This document shows, in pieces, positions 1 to 45,064 of a stretch of DNA of 64,000 bases; position 1 is the first letter of the stretch, and each line of letters starts with the position of its first letter. Position numbers and translations under genes: made by a program. Where the stretch lies: assembly GCA_032622095.1 (NCBI GenBank), contig CP136066.1, positions 186,530,716-186,594,715 on the forward strand, in the 5' to 3' direction. A model generated the notes under the pieces. That model was given only the letters and a program-made list of their open reading frames with translations. It ran no database searches and was not told where the DNA came from. The DNA is from Siphonodentalium dalli (Eukaryota; Mollusca; Scaphopoda; Gadilida; Siphonodentaliidae).

Positions 1-374
1 AAAATTGTAGTCATGCTGAAAGCATGAGAAATTGATTACAATTTAATCTATTATGCCAACAAACAAACCAACCTATAGTGTTGCTGGAATTTCCTGTCTA
101 CATCTGATCTAGTCTTGCATCCCAATCTAAAAAAAAATAAATAAAATGTGTGTTAAAGTTTTTTGCCTCTATGTTAACATTGAAGGTTTAGATATATGGT
201 GCTGAATTGAGTCCCAGTTCTATCAAGTTCTATACAAGTTTTTTTGTAGATATAGACCCTGTAAGTATTCTTAATTCCAATGCTAATGATTTTCCTTAAT
301 ATCTCTTGGATGAAACATGACTGAAACTTGTTATTTAATTTTAAAGAAAATATGTCAAAACTTGGAATTTAATT

Positions 375-602
375 TTAACCCTTTGAGTGCCAGGTCCGAT
401 TTTTGTATCAACCCATATACCCTGTGCCAATGCATTCTCTTATATATGCGAGTCGACCATAGGTCGCCTCGCATATATAAGAGAATGCATTGGCTTAACA
501 TTTTTTTTTTTTTTTTTTTTACAATTTTAATATATTTTATTATATTCTTTAACAGACTTATTGTGTAGGTTTAATATCGGCCCCTGGCACTCAAAGGGTT
601 AA
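375..602. mobile_element. TTAA hairpin MITE, CCCTTTGAGTGCC subtype
   Basis: TTAA flanks both ends (375-378, 599-602). Inverted termini CCCTTTGAGTGCCAGG / CCTGGCACTCAAAGGG. One near-perfect hairpin at 426-494 (stem CCAATGCATTCTCTTATATA, GCGAG). It sits in the second unit of a 34 bp tandem repeat. Confidence 0.8.
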
Positions 603-1763
603 AGAAAATATGTCAAAACTTGGCATTTTATTCAAAAGAATGAGTGCCAGACTTAGTAGAAAGTTGTTGTTCTTGCCAGCAGAATATAGATAGAATAAAT
701 GTTTACCTTGTAAACAAATTACTGTAATTCTTTGTTACTGAAAAGAGTTTCCCAATTCGTTTGCTAACAAAATTTTCTGTCGAGTCTGAAACATAAAAAT
801 TAACCAATAATTAAAGCCTTACCATTCCATTATGGATCGAAAATATACTGTAATTTAGCATCCACACTTGATATTAACAAATCTTTTTGACAAAAACATT
901 GTATATTGTTACCAGTATATAATATGCATGATGTGGTCTTCAGATAGCATAGATTATGGGAGGCCAAATTTAATACCAATTCCTCATAAACAAGGCTTAA
1001 AATAAGTGGCCGGTCAAGGTCATTGTCTGATGAAAAATAACTTATGTCCAGTGCACTTCTGTATCTGTCGGACATTTTGTCCAATGCAAATAATTAAACA
1101 ATCTGTTTTGGTACATACAAGGAGCCACTTCTGGCCAAATTGGACATTTAATGTAAAAAATAGTTCTTTTTTAATTTCAGATCAATTCTGAGTTAATATA
1201 ATTATGTCGTTTAAGAATTGCAGTTGTATTTATTAATCGATGTAAAGTTTTTTGAAAACAAAAATAACATGGGTTTTTCCTGGGTGGTGATTGGACACTC
1301 ACTAAAATATGCGCATCATTGACAAATAATGAGTCGATTGGAAATTTAAATACTGCCTCATACAGTACATCTGAAAATTTGACAGGCACCATTATAATGA
1401 CCATCCATTTTGTGCCTGTCATTTTGGCAGTCTGTAAAAAAAAATCTATTTTGAGCCTTCCTCTTAAGAAGAAATTATTTCTCTTAACAAGGATTGTGGC
1501 CATCAAATTTCTCTTGAGAGGAAGTGCATTCTTCTTAACAAAAAAAGATCATTCTTTTAACAAAAAATAAATTTCTCTTAAAACAAAAATTAGTTCAGAA
1601 TTCCTCGATCTTAATAAGAATTGATTTTTTTTTTTTAAGTTTAAAGTTGAAAAACTATAGGGATACAATGTGTGGGTTCTCTTGGTTTCTGAATGATAAC
1701 CCAGTTTAGGTTTGCTTGATCACAACAATACAGTATATTGGTATAAGCTGATGTACGTTACTG
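603..1763. other. No gene recognised
   Basis: AT-rich noncoding DNA. Short open frames on both strands lack splice-site context or recognisable domains. Confidence 0.5.
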
Positions 1764-1775
1764 GCATTAGTAATG

Positions 1776-2127
1776 CTGAATAGGTCATTGTCGCATGGTT
1801 TCGAGCAAAAAGACACCCAGGATCTCTCAAATGGGAAAAAAGACACCCAGGGTGTCCCAAACAAGCAAAATGACACCCAGGATATCAAAGTCTCACCAAA
1901 CAACGGGAATTTTGTTTAGTTGTCAGCTATCAGTCAGACTCAAAGCCCTTAAATTTTGTTGATATTTCACTCCGATCACAAGCAAATAATTATCATAATA
2001 TTAATAGCATACGACTAAACAAAATTCCCGTTGTTTGGTGAGACTTTGAGATCCTGGGTGTCATTTTGCCCATTTGGGACATCCTGGGTGTCTTTTTGCT
2101 CGAAACAATGAGACAATGACCAATTCC
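1776..2127. mobile_element. Long-TIR element with 12 bp flanking direct repeats
   Basis: Arms of over 100 bp with several ACACCCAGG / CCTGGGTGT blocks. Outer ends share GGTCATTGTC / GACAATGACC. GCATTAGTAATG occurs directly on both flanks (1764-1775, 2128-2139). Long TIRs and a 9-12 bp duplication suggest a Mutator-like MITE (inference). Confidence 0.65.
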
Positions 2128-2179
2128 GCATTAGTAATGTACTAATGTGGTTGCATCCATTTCAGCTTGAGGGAGCTCT

Positions 2180-3012
2180 ATGGAAGTGTAATTAATTTAT
2201 GCCTAAGCGTAATTCATTTATGCTTAACGGTAATTCATTTATGCTTTAATAAGCATAATTCATTTATGCATAATTAATCTGAATTATGCTTAAGTGTAAA
2301 TGAATTTTGCTTAATCATAAATTAATTATGCTTACGTGTAAATTAATTTTGCATAAACATACTAGTAAATGAATTATGCTTAAGCATAATATAGCTTTTA
2401 AAAGCATAATATAGTCTGAAACTGAGCATAAATCAAAATCTACATTAGCTTAAAGGTACTCAACCCGATAAAACTCCTCTCAATTACTATTTCAATGGCT
2501 TCGGGGGTCAAAAATATTTGATTCGAGTCGAGGAAGTCACCCATCAAAGCTCAGATTTGTTAGATATCGATTTTAGAAATCTATTATTTTTCATTATCGG
2601 GAATACTATCTGGCCCAGAACTCAGTATAAATTGCGTTAAAATTACCACTTGAGTACACATCCAGAGCAGATTACGGCAGTTATTGGTACTCATCTCGAG
2701 AACATAACAAATTTGAAAAATCAATATCTAATAACTCTGAGCTTTGTTTGATGGGTTCCTCGACTCGAATCAAATATTTTTTACCCCCAAAGCCAAAGAA
2801 ATAGTAATATAGGACCCTCTGATCGGATTGTTGTTGTTGGAATCTGTTGAGATGGGGACCCTCTTTACGGGTTGAGTACCTTTAAACAAAAGTGAATTAC
2901 ACTTTAAGAGTAATTCATTAATTTCATTTATGCTTAAGCGCAATAAATTGAAGCTTAAGCGTAATGTATAATAATGTAAGCGCAATTACATGTAGCTATT
3001 AATAAATGTGAA
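2180..3012. repeat. AT-rich TTAAGCG repeat, interrupted
   Basis: Many degenerate copies of a TAATTCATTTATGCTTAAG motif in both orientations at 2185-2450 and 2890-3000. They are interrupted by the element at 2451-2884. The right edge (AATAAATGTGAAAA) recurs at about 6870. Confidence 0.55.
2451..2884. mobile_element. TIR element nested in the TTAAGCG repeat
   Basis: Ends TTAAAGGTACTCAACCCG / CGGGTTGAGTACCTTTAA. Inner inverted blocks include GACTCGAATCAAATATTTTT and its complement. A diverged relative is at 39412-39799. Confidence 0.7.
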
Positions 3013-4659
3013 AAAGCTAGGCAAGTCACATTCACTGTTTATTAAATAAAAACTGTTAATTGTTATTAATTAAATAATATTAACTATATCTACTAAATAG
3101 ATATCTCTAGATATACAGTAGAGGTAATATATTTAATTATTAAATTTTAATAAAGTTGTATTCAATATTACATGAACAGTGATTCCCAGGACTGTGCTAT
3201 ATATGCCATATCATATGGGACCATATGGTTCAATGTCCACTCAGCAACAGTCAAACATCACGTCATCAGTCAACAAACCGAACTATTACTATACTATAGT
3301 CTATGGTTTAGGCTACCGTACCTAAAATTTCTCTCTTTGTGTATGATAAAAGTATCTCAATATTACTAATTAATTGTTTAGTTTCGTGAACGATTAAGTC
3401 TTTTTCTTCCACATCTTCACGGTCATCCGCCATCACGCCATTCCACCGATCAGCTGTCACTTTTGACTTTGAAATCACATGGCGATATGTTTACATTTTG
3501 ACAGGGAATTCCACCATATGACGTCAATTTGATGCATTGTGGGTAAAATACGTGGCATTAGTGACTTTTGGGAGACCCGTCATCGGTTTTGATCGTGACA
3601 AAATTGACGTTTTATTCGATAAATATATGGTAAGATAAGTTGCGAAGTTATTAAAACTCAACCATATGTCAAGATCGTTAGTTGCGAACAACTTTAGAAT
3701 AACCAATGTTTAAATTGTGCGCGAATTGGACCGTTTTCCACCACAATTTTTCACGGCTGTTGACATGTGTTTTTAGAGTTTTCCTATCTGTGAGGACTTC
3801 ATACATCAGTAGGAACAATCTTTAAAAGCGAAATCAATTTTATTATATACCATCCAGTTGGAAAATGCGACTGTTTGATTCCCGTGTAAGGTATTTAAAA
3901 CATTACCTATTTTCGTGGTATTGACTCCCATTATGGAATATGGACTCCTCGACCTATGTCATGACTGGGGCCTAGCTCACTCAGTCTCTGGTATAATTAT
4001 AATGAATTTTTCGTTGAAGGATATATCCAGATCTGGAAGAAATATATCACCACTATATAGCCAATGTTCTGCATAAAATAGTCCAGTGTTTAAACATTTA
4101 CTAGTCTATATTTAGGGATTTTCAGGAGTCGACCAGTCGACAGAGTCAGAGGTAATCGAATTATAGTCGGACCCTTCTTCTTCTTCATGTTACAGTGCAA
4201 GTTCTGGCAGAGGTGTATTTCTGTTGGGACAATATCGCACTGTATTCCAAAAGTTCCTGTTTCTATGCCCATACGTATAAAATGGCATCACAGTTGTGAG
4301 TATCCAACTATCTGTCTCTGTTTCAGAACGTTCAAATGGAAAATGCGAGAACTGTATAATCTCCCATTTTGCCTGTGTGTCTCCCAATTTGATGTCTTAA
4401 CCCCGGCGCTCCCACAACCTCCATATAATCTCATGGTTCAGGGATTTTTTTAGGTGTCCTCAGGGTCCGGTATTCGCCCCCATTCCCAATGGGACAAAGG
4501 CACCTTTATTCCCAATTTTCAACCACCAAATTCCCAATTGCAGGCAGGTATATAATACCATCGGGTTTATTGAATAATTATCAAAGTTTGACAATTATTA
4601 TAGTAAATACGTCACTCGCTTGAGAGGAATTCCCAAAAATGAAAATAGCAGGGCGAGCC
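3013..4659. other. No gene recognised
   Basis: Noncoding AT-rich DNA. No TIR pair, tandem array or conserved coding exon could be made out. Confidence 0.45.
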
Positions 4660-5350
4660 AGGAATACAGGAGAAGTCGACCCCACGCGAAGACGGCCCCA
4701 CGCGAAGTTGGCCCCAGAGAAGTCGGCCCCATATATAACAAAACCATTGTTCAAAATCATTCTTTATTTATTTTATGATATGAAACTGATAATAATTATA
4801 ATGACAAATATAATAATAACAAATTCAAACAACGTCATCGTCGCTATCACTGTCGTATATTAAATTCGCACAGTACTATTTTTCGCGAAACGATTGGAGC
4901 GGGAAATTAAAACTGAGCGAAAAATAATAAGACTTCTCTAAATGGGTTAGTATTCTAGTGCTGATGATTCGTTCGAAAAGTTTCCCCAAACATTGAAGTA
5001 AGCTGATGGGTCTGAAATTGGTAGCTATTTTGTGGTCTTTAGTATGGAAATCGGATAGTTGGGCTAACCTTATATACGGCAACTATCATATATTTATAAC
5101 TGAGCCGCTGTCAGTGACTGCCCGTAAGTGAAGATCATTTTGTTTTTATAACTAAGAAAACACTGCGGACTTCAAAATCAGCCTACACAAACACTACACT
5201 AACTCAACCAAATTTAAGTTGGGGACCTCACAATTAGACAAAATAACCACTATCTCAATAAAATGAAGCCCATGTAATCCCTTCTAATTAACGGGGCCGA
5301 ATTCGCGTGGGGGCCGTCTTCGTATGGGGCCGACTTCTCCAGATACCCGA
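4660..5350. mobile_element. GAAGTCGGCCCC inverted-array element
   Basis: Left end (4668-4731) has repeated GAAG-(T/A)CGGCCCC units. The right end (5291-5340) has the inverted version. The interior holds a reverse-transcriptase remnant on the minus strand. A second, partial copy is at 45531-45795. Confidence 0.6.
4876..5082 (-). pseudogene. Non-LTR retrotransposon reverse-transcriptase fragment
   Basis: An open minus-strand frame includes DHKIATNFRPISLLQCLGKL followed by FERIISTRILTHLEK. This is the NYRPISLL-CLGK-FERI block of Jockey/CR1-like reverse transcriptases. Only this N-terminal RT block is present, and the frame loses similarity after HLEK. It is a relic. Confidence 0.72.
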
Positions 5351-5858
5351 GCCAGGTGTTTACCTCCCCGCATTCATTTGAAAGTGGCCGCATCTGACTA
5401 GTAAGCCGAGTATCCATTACTTTCGCGCATGTGATTTTTAGGATTATCTCATTATCAGGGGGATGCACCATGTTCTTCCAGAACACACATTTCCCCTCCC
5501 CAAATGCCTTTAAAAGTGGACCCATCGGTTTCCGATTAAGCCGTGTATCCATGAGGTTTGCGCAGGTTTTCATCAGGATTATCTCATTATTAGGGGTGAC
5601 GCACCACATGCTTACCAGAAAACACATTTTTTACTGTGGCAGTGTGGGGCTCCATTTAGGCACCAGATATTTTCGTTTTAATGATCTCAATCAAACACTC
5701 GATACTGCCATAATCCAACAATTTATTAGAGGTTTATAAAATATTTGGACATTGAAAGTGTAATAAAATGTTACTTTATAGTTGGGAAGCTTAGTCTATA
5801 TTATTAAAAATGGACGTAGAATAAAACATCGGGGCCTCATTAAGAAACATCTTGCTTC

Positions 5859-5972
5859 TTATTCATTGGAAACACCATCGTTGCCTGGCTGCAGAAGATC
5901 GGTGGTAACAGTTGTATCTATAATGGTGGTGGGGACATGTGGTACGGAACTGTCATCTGGTTGGTTGATACC
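5859..5972 (-). CDS. PHD-like zinc-finger protein, putative exon 2
   Basis: An acceptor-like TATTTTAAG is followed in phase 0 by GINQPDDSSVPHVPTTIIDT, TVTTDLLQPGNDGVSNE and TAA. This would finish a 102-residue protein with a Thr/Pro/Asp-rich tail. The pyrimidine tract is fair, the frame joins without a stop, and the intron would be 285 bp. Transcript evidence is needed; it could also be noncoding. Confidence 0.42.
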   Translation of the reverse strand, partial: GINQPDDSSVPHVPTTIIDTTVTTDLLQPGNDGVSNE

Positions 5973-6257
5973 CTTAAAATAAAAAAATACATATGAACAG
6001 ACATGGTCCATTTGAGCCTCTAAAAGATCGAGAACCGCAAAACTAATGCTCTTTATCTATAAACATGATCCATGAACGCTCTTTGTTTTGTTGAAGAAAA
6101 CATCTACTTATATGAATTCTGAGTTTCGAAATTGAAAGTTTGTAAATTATCTATTTATACTTATGTTTGTGTTTCAACATGTTGTTATATACAGGTATAT
6201 GAAAATTTATACAAAAAAAAGTGTTCATCAACATTGTTTAAATATCAGTGCATGTAC

Positions 6258-6452
6258 CTGTTTGGTTTTACAAGATGAGCATGACCAGTCGATATCTGAA
6301 CGCTCTTTCACCGCTCGTCTGTAAACTTCTCTGCTGATACCAGTCTGGCACTTACAATGCTGCCAATGAGAACAGCCTCTGCAGTTCAACCCTTCCTGCC
6401 GAGGTCGAACTTTGTCACCATAGCAGATGCACTCGACATTTTCAGAAGACAT
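6258..6452 (-). CDS. PHD-like zinc-finger protein, exon 1 (putative gene)
   Basis: ATG at 6452, 65 codons, ending at donor CAG|GTACATG. It encodes a compact cross-brace finger: C8-x-C10, C24-xx-C27, H32-xx-C35, C58-xx-C61, with RPRQEGLNC, WQH and GISREVYRRAV between the ligands. Similar fingers are known to me from the N-termini of MULE-transposase/FLYWCH-type proteins expanded in molluscs; that family link is from memory and unproven here. No transposase domain is visible. It may be a domesticated or truncated transposon gene, or a small PHD protein. It lies roughly head-to-head with SEC23 (start codons 1.5 kb apart). Confidence 0.55.
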
Positions 6453-6772
6453 GTTGGATATGGCATTATTTCAGATTTGGAAAACTTATATAGCTGTTCT
6501 TGTTTTTACCCGAGCTTCAGTAACATAACCACAGGCCTTATACCTCCTAATTCAGGCTCATTGATCACTGCTAACTAGATGACAATTAATCAGGGGTGAA
6601 CCGTTTGACAATAACAACATGGCCGGCACCTAGACTTTTAAGTAGGCTACCGTTAAGTAAACATTGATAAACTGTACTCACTGTGAATCTGTGATCACTC
6701 TTCAATACTTACTTGACACTAACCCAATGTAATAATTAGTTAATAGGAACTGATATTTGTAAACACACAATT

Positions 6773-6857
6773 AAGCGCAATTCAATTACCCTTTAAAAAG
6801 CACAAATTTAATCAGTTATTGCTGCCCACATAATGGTAATTGAATTGCGCTTAAGTC
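6773..6857. repeat. Small foldback
   Basis: Inverted arms TTAAGCGCAATTCAATTACC and GGTAATTGAATTGCGCTTAA, 20 bp and perfect. Related to the repeat at 2180-3012. Confidence 0.6.
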
Positions 6858-7381
6858 CGATTATTTAATAAATGTGAAAACGGCCTCCCATATTATACGG
6901 TATACACACCTTAGGTGATGGATTGACTTATCTCATGGGACAAGCTAAATTATCTCTATTTGATCTTTGAGGAAATATCTTCATTTCCAGATGTGATTGC
7001 ACTGTCAAACACATTTGAACCAATTCACAAACAAAATCGTAATGATACCTTATAAGTTTGTGATTGTTGTCAATGTAAACTTATCATGTATAAGAAAATA
7101 AATATTATTTCTAATAATTATACCTCAGTGAAAAATATAGCAACCTGAAAATTGTGCATTTTGAGATTGAAACATTATATTATGAACTTTATAGTGCTGC
7201 CCTGTGCTGCTGTGACCAAATTCCTAGACTCAATGTTCACTTATCCTAATGTAATTACCGGTATCATACTAGTATTTAAACTTTTTGTCCGCTTATGGTA
7301 AACGACGACCTGTATGTAAAATGAAGTGGATAAATTTATTTGATTTTAACAAACATAAAATAATAAGACATTACTGGTACC

Positions 7382-7823
7382 CTAGTGCTGAATTGGTCAC
7401 TCACTGTTTTTTGTGATTCTGGAAAATTGTGATAAAGATACCCAGGTTGGGAAAAATCGTGATAAAGGTTCATCTAATCTCAAATTAAATTAGATTTGAA
7501 TGTCTTTGCTGGCAAGTCGTTTGGTATTAAGCAGTTGCTTTCAGTTTTAAATTGTTTTAATGGCTCTAAATTGAGAGAATTTAGTCCAGACAACGTATAT
7601 CAACTTATGTATCCAGTCTTTAAGATCCATAGACGTTTGCGAGAATCACAATATAGCATTTCTACAGCGATTCAGCTGCTTTTACGAGAATCAAATTGAG
7701 AATCATGACCGCAGATGAACATGGGTACCTTTATCCCAATCTTGGCAGTTTATCACAATTTCCGGAACCTGTGCAGCTATCACAAAAAAAAAACGTTGAG
7801 TGTGACCAATTCAGCCCTACTAG
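7382..7823. mobile_element. TIR element, GCTGAATTGGTCAC family
   Basis: Ends GTGCTGAATTGGTCACTC / GAGTGTGACCAATTCAGC, with TGATAAAG-type inner inverted repeats. Related in terminal motif to 1776-2127 and 45801-46076. No coding capacity. Confidence 0.6.
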
Positions 7824-7831
7824 GAGGGTAG

Positions 7832-40998
<33,167 letters not shown>

Positions 40999-41024
40999 TG
41001 AAGGCACAACTCTAGTCAAATAAA
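40999..41024 (+). promoter_or_regulatory. Possible proximal polyadenylation signal of SEC23
   Basis: AATAAA at 41019-41024, only 21 bp after the stop. It would give a very short 3' UTR. A hairpin MITE starts 75 bp after the stop, so a longer 3' UTR would include it. Not distinguishable from sequence alone. Confidence 0.35.
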
Positions 41025-41073
41025 AGAGATCATTTTATATATATGTATGACATGGCTGTGTGCAGACCTCACA

Positions 41074-41463
41074 TTAACCCTTTACCCAACAAAACGGCAA
41101 AAAACGCCCAAATAAAGCTTCAATAGCCTAAAATATCTTCGGTCTGTCTCAATAGAACCATACAAATATGGATATCATTGGAATCGGCTCCTTGACCACA
41201 TTGTGATAGTTACAGTTATGCCCTGTGCCAATGCATTCTCTTATATATGCGAGTCGACCATAGGTCGCCTTGCATATATAAGAGAATGCATTGGCCTAAA
41301 AAAAAAAAAAATTTACCATTTTTTCTTACATTCTTTAACAATTTTATAATTTTTAATGTGTTAAGCCAATGCATTCTCTTATATATGCGAGGCGACCTAT
41401 GGTCGACTCGCATATATAAGAGAATGCATTGGCACAGGGCCCTTCTGTTGGGTATAGGGTTAA
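41074..41463. mobile_element. TTAA hairpin MITE just after SEC23 stop
   Basis: TTAA 41074-41077 and 41460-41463. Hairpins 41227-41295 and 41365-41433. Right TIR has one change (GGGTATAGGG). Probably within or just past the SEC23 3' UTR. Confidence 0.82.
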
Positions 41464-42164
41464 CCCTGTGAATGCATGCATCAAATTCGCTCACACCAAA
41501 GCTCTTCCATCCATGTCGTTCTTGAGTAGGCTCCCATATCTGCAACATGTGTAACTCTTATAACACCTGGAGACGTGATTTGACTTGTCTGTTGAACACC
41601 TGTGATGTTACCCCAGCGAACACCTACGGAGTATGGATAGCATCATTATGCCAGTTAATGAACATTTATAAAACTTTCTATTGTTTATATAACTGAAATG
41701 TGACTTAAAATATGATAAGTCATCGGAGTGTTGTACAAGGTTTCTGAATGGTAGTCTGCAGTTGGTATAAATGGTTTCTAGGTGGTTTAGCGGTGCCATG
41801 GGTGTAGGTCAAATGGAATTAAGAGCCATACCTATAGTTGTAGCTGTTAACAGGGTTGAATTATTATCCGTGCCATTTCCAGAAATTTTATGTTGCTCCA
41901 ACCATCCCTGGGTAAGCATAGTTGTTTTGTGGCATGAAATTTGAGGCATATATCACATAAATGTTATTTGGCTCAGGTTGCAAGCAATTATGCATTGCAC
42001 TGCTAAATAGCTTTACTTGTGAGTTTTCCAACATTGGTTAATGTTTGATGAAAGTTTGCTTTATTTTGAGCCATTTGCCTCAACTTTCGTTCCATTTTTG
42101 TGCCAAATTAATATTATTCTATATGGACTTTCATTTACAACCTGGGATCTAGTATAACAGCGCA
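41464..42164. other. No gene recognised
   Basis: Noncoding sequence after SEC23; no repeats recognised. Confidence 0.45.
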
Positions 42165-43172
42165 GGGACCAGCCTAGAAGGCGATTTGGGAGACATCTCC
42201 CTAAAATGTATCACTTCTCAGTATTTTTATCCTAGAGAGAAGTGACCTCTCTCATATACCAGTAAGCATATTCCAAACAGCATATGTTATGTGTATTTAC
42301 TGATTATATTTGTGTATTTACTGATTATAATGGTTTATTGTATGCTAAGCTATCAAATAGTAGTATTTTTGCATCAGATACAAACCGTTATCCATCTAGT
42401 GAGATATCGATATCTCACTCGTATCCATCCACGCCAAACTTAAAAGTGATTAGGTTTCTTGATGGAAGACTAAGCTAAAAGTCCCTGAGTGTTCAGTTTG
42501 AAAATAATTGTGATATATGATCAATTAAATTATTTTCTTAAACATACTATGATGTTAACCCCTTTATCCCTCAACCAATTTGTCTGAAAAATGGAACTAT
42601 TTTGATATGCACAAGCTCATTACCATGGTTAATTGTGCTTGGGTATACAAATTTGCTCTCTTTACTCTTCATTCGAGTTGAGTCATGGTCCAACTGAGCG
42701 GAGCATATAATAAACAGAACATCTACACTTTTATGGTTGGACATGGTGATTATCTCATTAGTGGAAATTCATTTTTTTTGTCATCACTCATGAGATAATT
42801 CCCATATCCAACCAAAAAGTGTAGATATCCTCTATATATTAATTAATGGTGTATTTACTGATTATAAAGGTGTATTTACTGATTACAATGGTGTATTTAC
42901 TGATATAATGGTGTATTTACTAATTACAATGGGGTATTTACTGATTACAATGGGGTATTTACTGATTACAATGGTGCATTTACTGATTATAGTGGTGTAT
43001 TTAATGATTATAATGGTGTATTTACTGATTACAATGGTAATATAAATGCGCTCTTGTATTGCGTAATACTTATTGGATCACACTAAGGTTATGTTAGAGA
43101 GTCCATTTCTCCCCAATAATCTAATAGAGAGAAGTGACTTCTCCAAATTTGAATACTCTAGGCTGGTCCATG
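42165..43172. mobile_element. GGACCAGCC TIR element, copy 1, with 21 bp minisatellite
   Basis: Ends GGACCAGCCTAGAAGGCG and CTCTAGGCTGGTCC. Subterminal GGGAGACATCTCCCTAAAA and GAGAGAAGTGACTTCTCC. Related in reverse orientation to 55828-56549. Confidence 0.75.
42847..43036. repeat. 21 bp minisatellite, about nine units
   Basis: Units of GGTGTATTTACTGATTACAAT with single-base variants and one indel. Two extra units at 42288-42332. Confidence 0.88.
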
Positions 43173-43646
43173 TAAGAGTGTAAGTGAATTATAATTTTTG
43201 GTGCTTTCCTTTATAGTCTTACTTATATGAGAACATGCATGTGCTTATTGATGAAATGTTTATTTTATGTATGGATAACAAAATTGCAAACTCGAGTGAG
43301 AATTTATTTAAGTGATATCACATTCAGTGTTAGGTTGCAACGATTCATATACTCTGATTTAATGCATCATGATCCAATTTTGGGCAAAAGTAGGCTGTGC
43401 TATAAATAGAAACTATCGGCCCTAGGATGTTATAACGATTCTTATTACATGATCCGACTCTTATTACATTCATTAAACCAATTCTATATTAATGATATAC
43501 AACGGTCATTGTATAACAGGAAATAGTGCCAGGTGTACCCAAATGTATTATTGCTGTGCAATCGTGATCTTTGATTTCTGGTTTGTCTGTTTACGTTCCA
43601 CATGCTTGGACGAGGAATGAAGAAGAATCAGTGTCTTGTCTATGAC

Positions 43647-43901
43647 CAAGCCTTGAAATAGTGTACCTGTCATTTGCAGAATGAGGTCCCCCAGAGGGTG
43701 AATTTAGTGATGCTACCCCGCATAGCGGGCTAGCATCACCAAATTCACCCTCTGGGGACCTCATTCTGCTTACACCTCAGCAGAATGAGGTTCCCAGAGG
43801 GTGAATTTGGTGATGCTAGCCCGCTATGCAGGGTAGCATCACTAAATTCACCCTCTGGGAACCTCATTCTGCAAATGACAGGCACACTATTTCAAGGCTT
43901 G
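43647..43901. mobile_element. CAAGCC foldback element, complete copy
   Basis: Flanks TCTATGAC / TCTGTGAC (one mismatch, 8 bp). CAAGCCTTGAAATAGTGT ends. Interior two mirrored hairpins as at 8713-8966. Confidence 0.8.
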
Positions 43902-44710
43902 TCTGTGACTGATATTAATATAGTTTGAAAAGTTATTTCATTAAATTTATGCCATTAAATATGTCATTCTTATTGGACTATTTCTTTATGCGGGCAAACA
44001 ACTCATATTTACGCGAAACGTCACCACTGGCCTTATAAAAGCCGCTGTTACTTTCACGTCACATTTATTGATTCAAGTATGTTTTATGGAGGTTTTGGAT
44101 CAAGTAATAAATAGAATCTACAACTCATCCTCAGTATATAGCGAATATACAAACTTTGTCTAGTAAATTAGGTCTGGACATCGATGTCAACCTAATATGC
44201 CGTGTTGTGGCAAATCTGCACACAAAGCAACATAAATGTGATTGTTTGATTTATAGTACCCTCTTACCGAGTGGTGCATTGAATCTTATAGTAGAGATTA
44301 TCAGAATCACAATGAATCGTTGCTGCCCCAATTCAATGCATATTATGTTGAAAAACTGACTATTGTGTAAATTATTTATTGTCTGTAAAGTATATAAATA
44401 ACGAAGTAAATGTATATAAATATTATTGATGTTCTTTTATTTCTTCTATGCCCCCCCCCTTTCTTTCTACTGAAGCTCACCGGGTTCCTGTTAGAAAATA
44501 ATTGCTTCATTTTTACTTGAGTCGAATGTTCATTGTAATACAAGAATAATATTTATCTGTAAAACAAAGATTCTGCTATTTTGATTGGGCGAGAAGAGCT
44601 AATTTATTTTTCCATTCACCGGCATTGGCATCGGCATCTGATGGGTGAGCAAATCTTCAATGGAGCAAGTTCTCATCAGCTTGTTGCAATAAAGTGAAAC
44701 TGCATGTTTG
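43902..44710. other. No gene recognised
   Basis: AT-rich noncoding DNA; a C9 run at about 44452. No element recognised. Confidence 0.4.
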
Positions 44711-45064
44711 CAAGCCTGCAAATAGTGTGTCTGTCATTTGCAGAATGAGGTCCCCAGAGGGTGAGTGGGCTAGCATCACAAAATTTACCCTCTGGGAACC
44801 TCATTCTGCTTAGACCTCAACTGCTTTGGGAGACCTAGGATCAGATTGAAGTTTCCCAGTTGAAGTTTGTGATGTTCGCCCATCAGTCGCCTCGATTATG
44901 CAGTTTATCTTCTGCAAATGAAGGGATATAGAAACTTCCCAGAAGGGAAAAAAGTTAACTAAAAACAATGTTAATTTGAGACTTTAGATACTTTTTCAGA
45001 AGACGAGGAGGCCTAAGCAGAATGAGGTCCCCAGAAGTTGAATTTGGTGATTCTAGCCCACTGT
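44711..45064. mobile_element. CAAGCC foldback element, truncated right
   Basis: Starts CAAGCCTGCAAATAGTGTGT, three GAATGAGGT blocks and the CTTCTGCAAATGAAGGGATA spacer. Cut at about 45064 where a TTAA-family element begins. Confidence 0.65.

Noticed and set aside
426-494. CRISPR-like or microRNA gene interpretation of the repeated hairpins
   Set aside because: Copies are dispersed inside TIR elements, not in an array with spacers. The stem is longer and more perfect than a normal pre-miRNA. No expression evidence.
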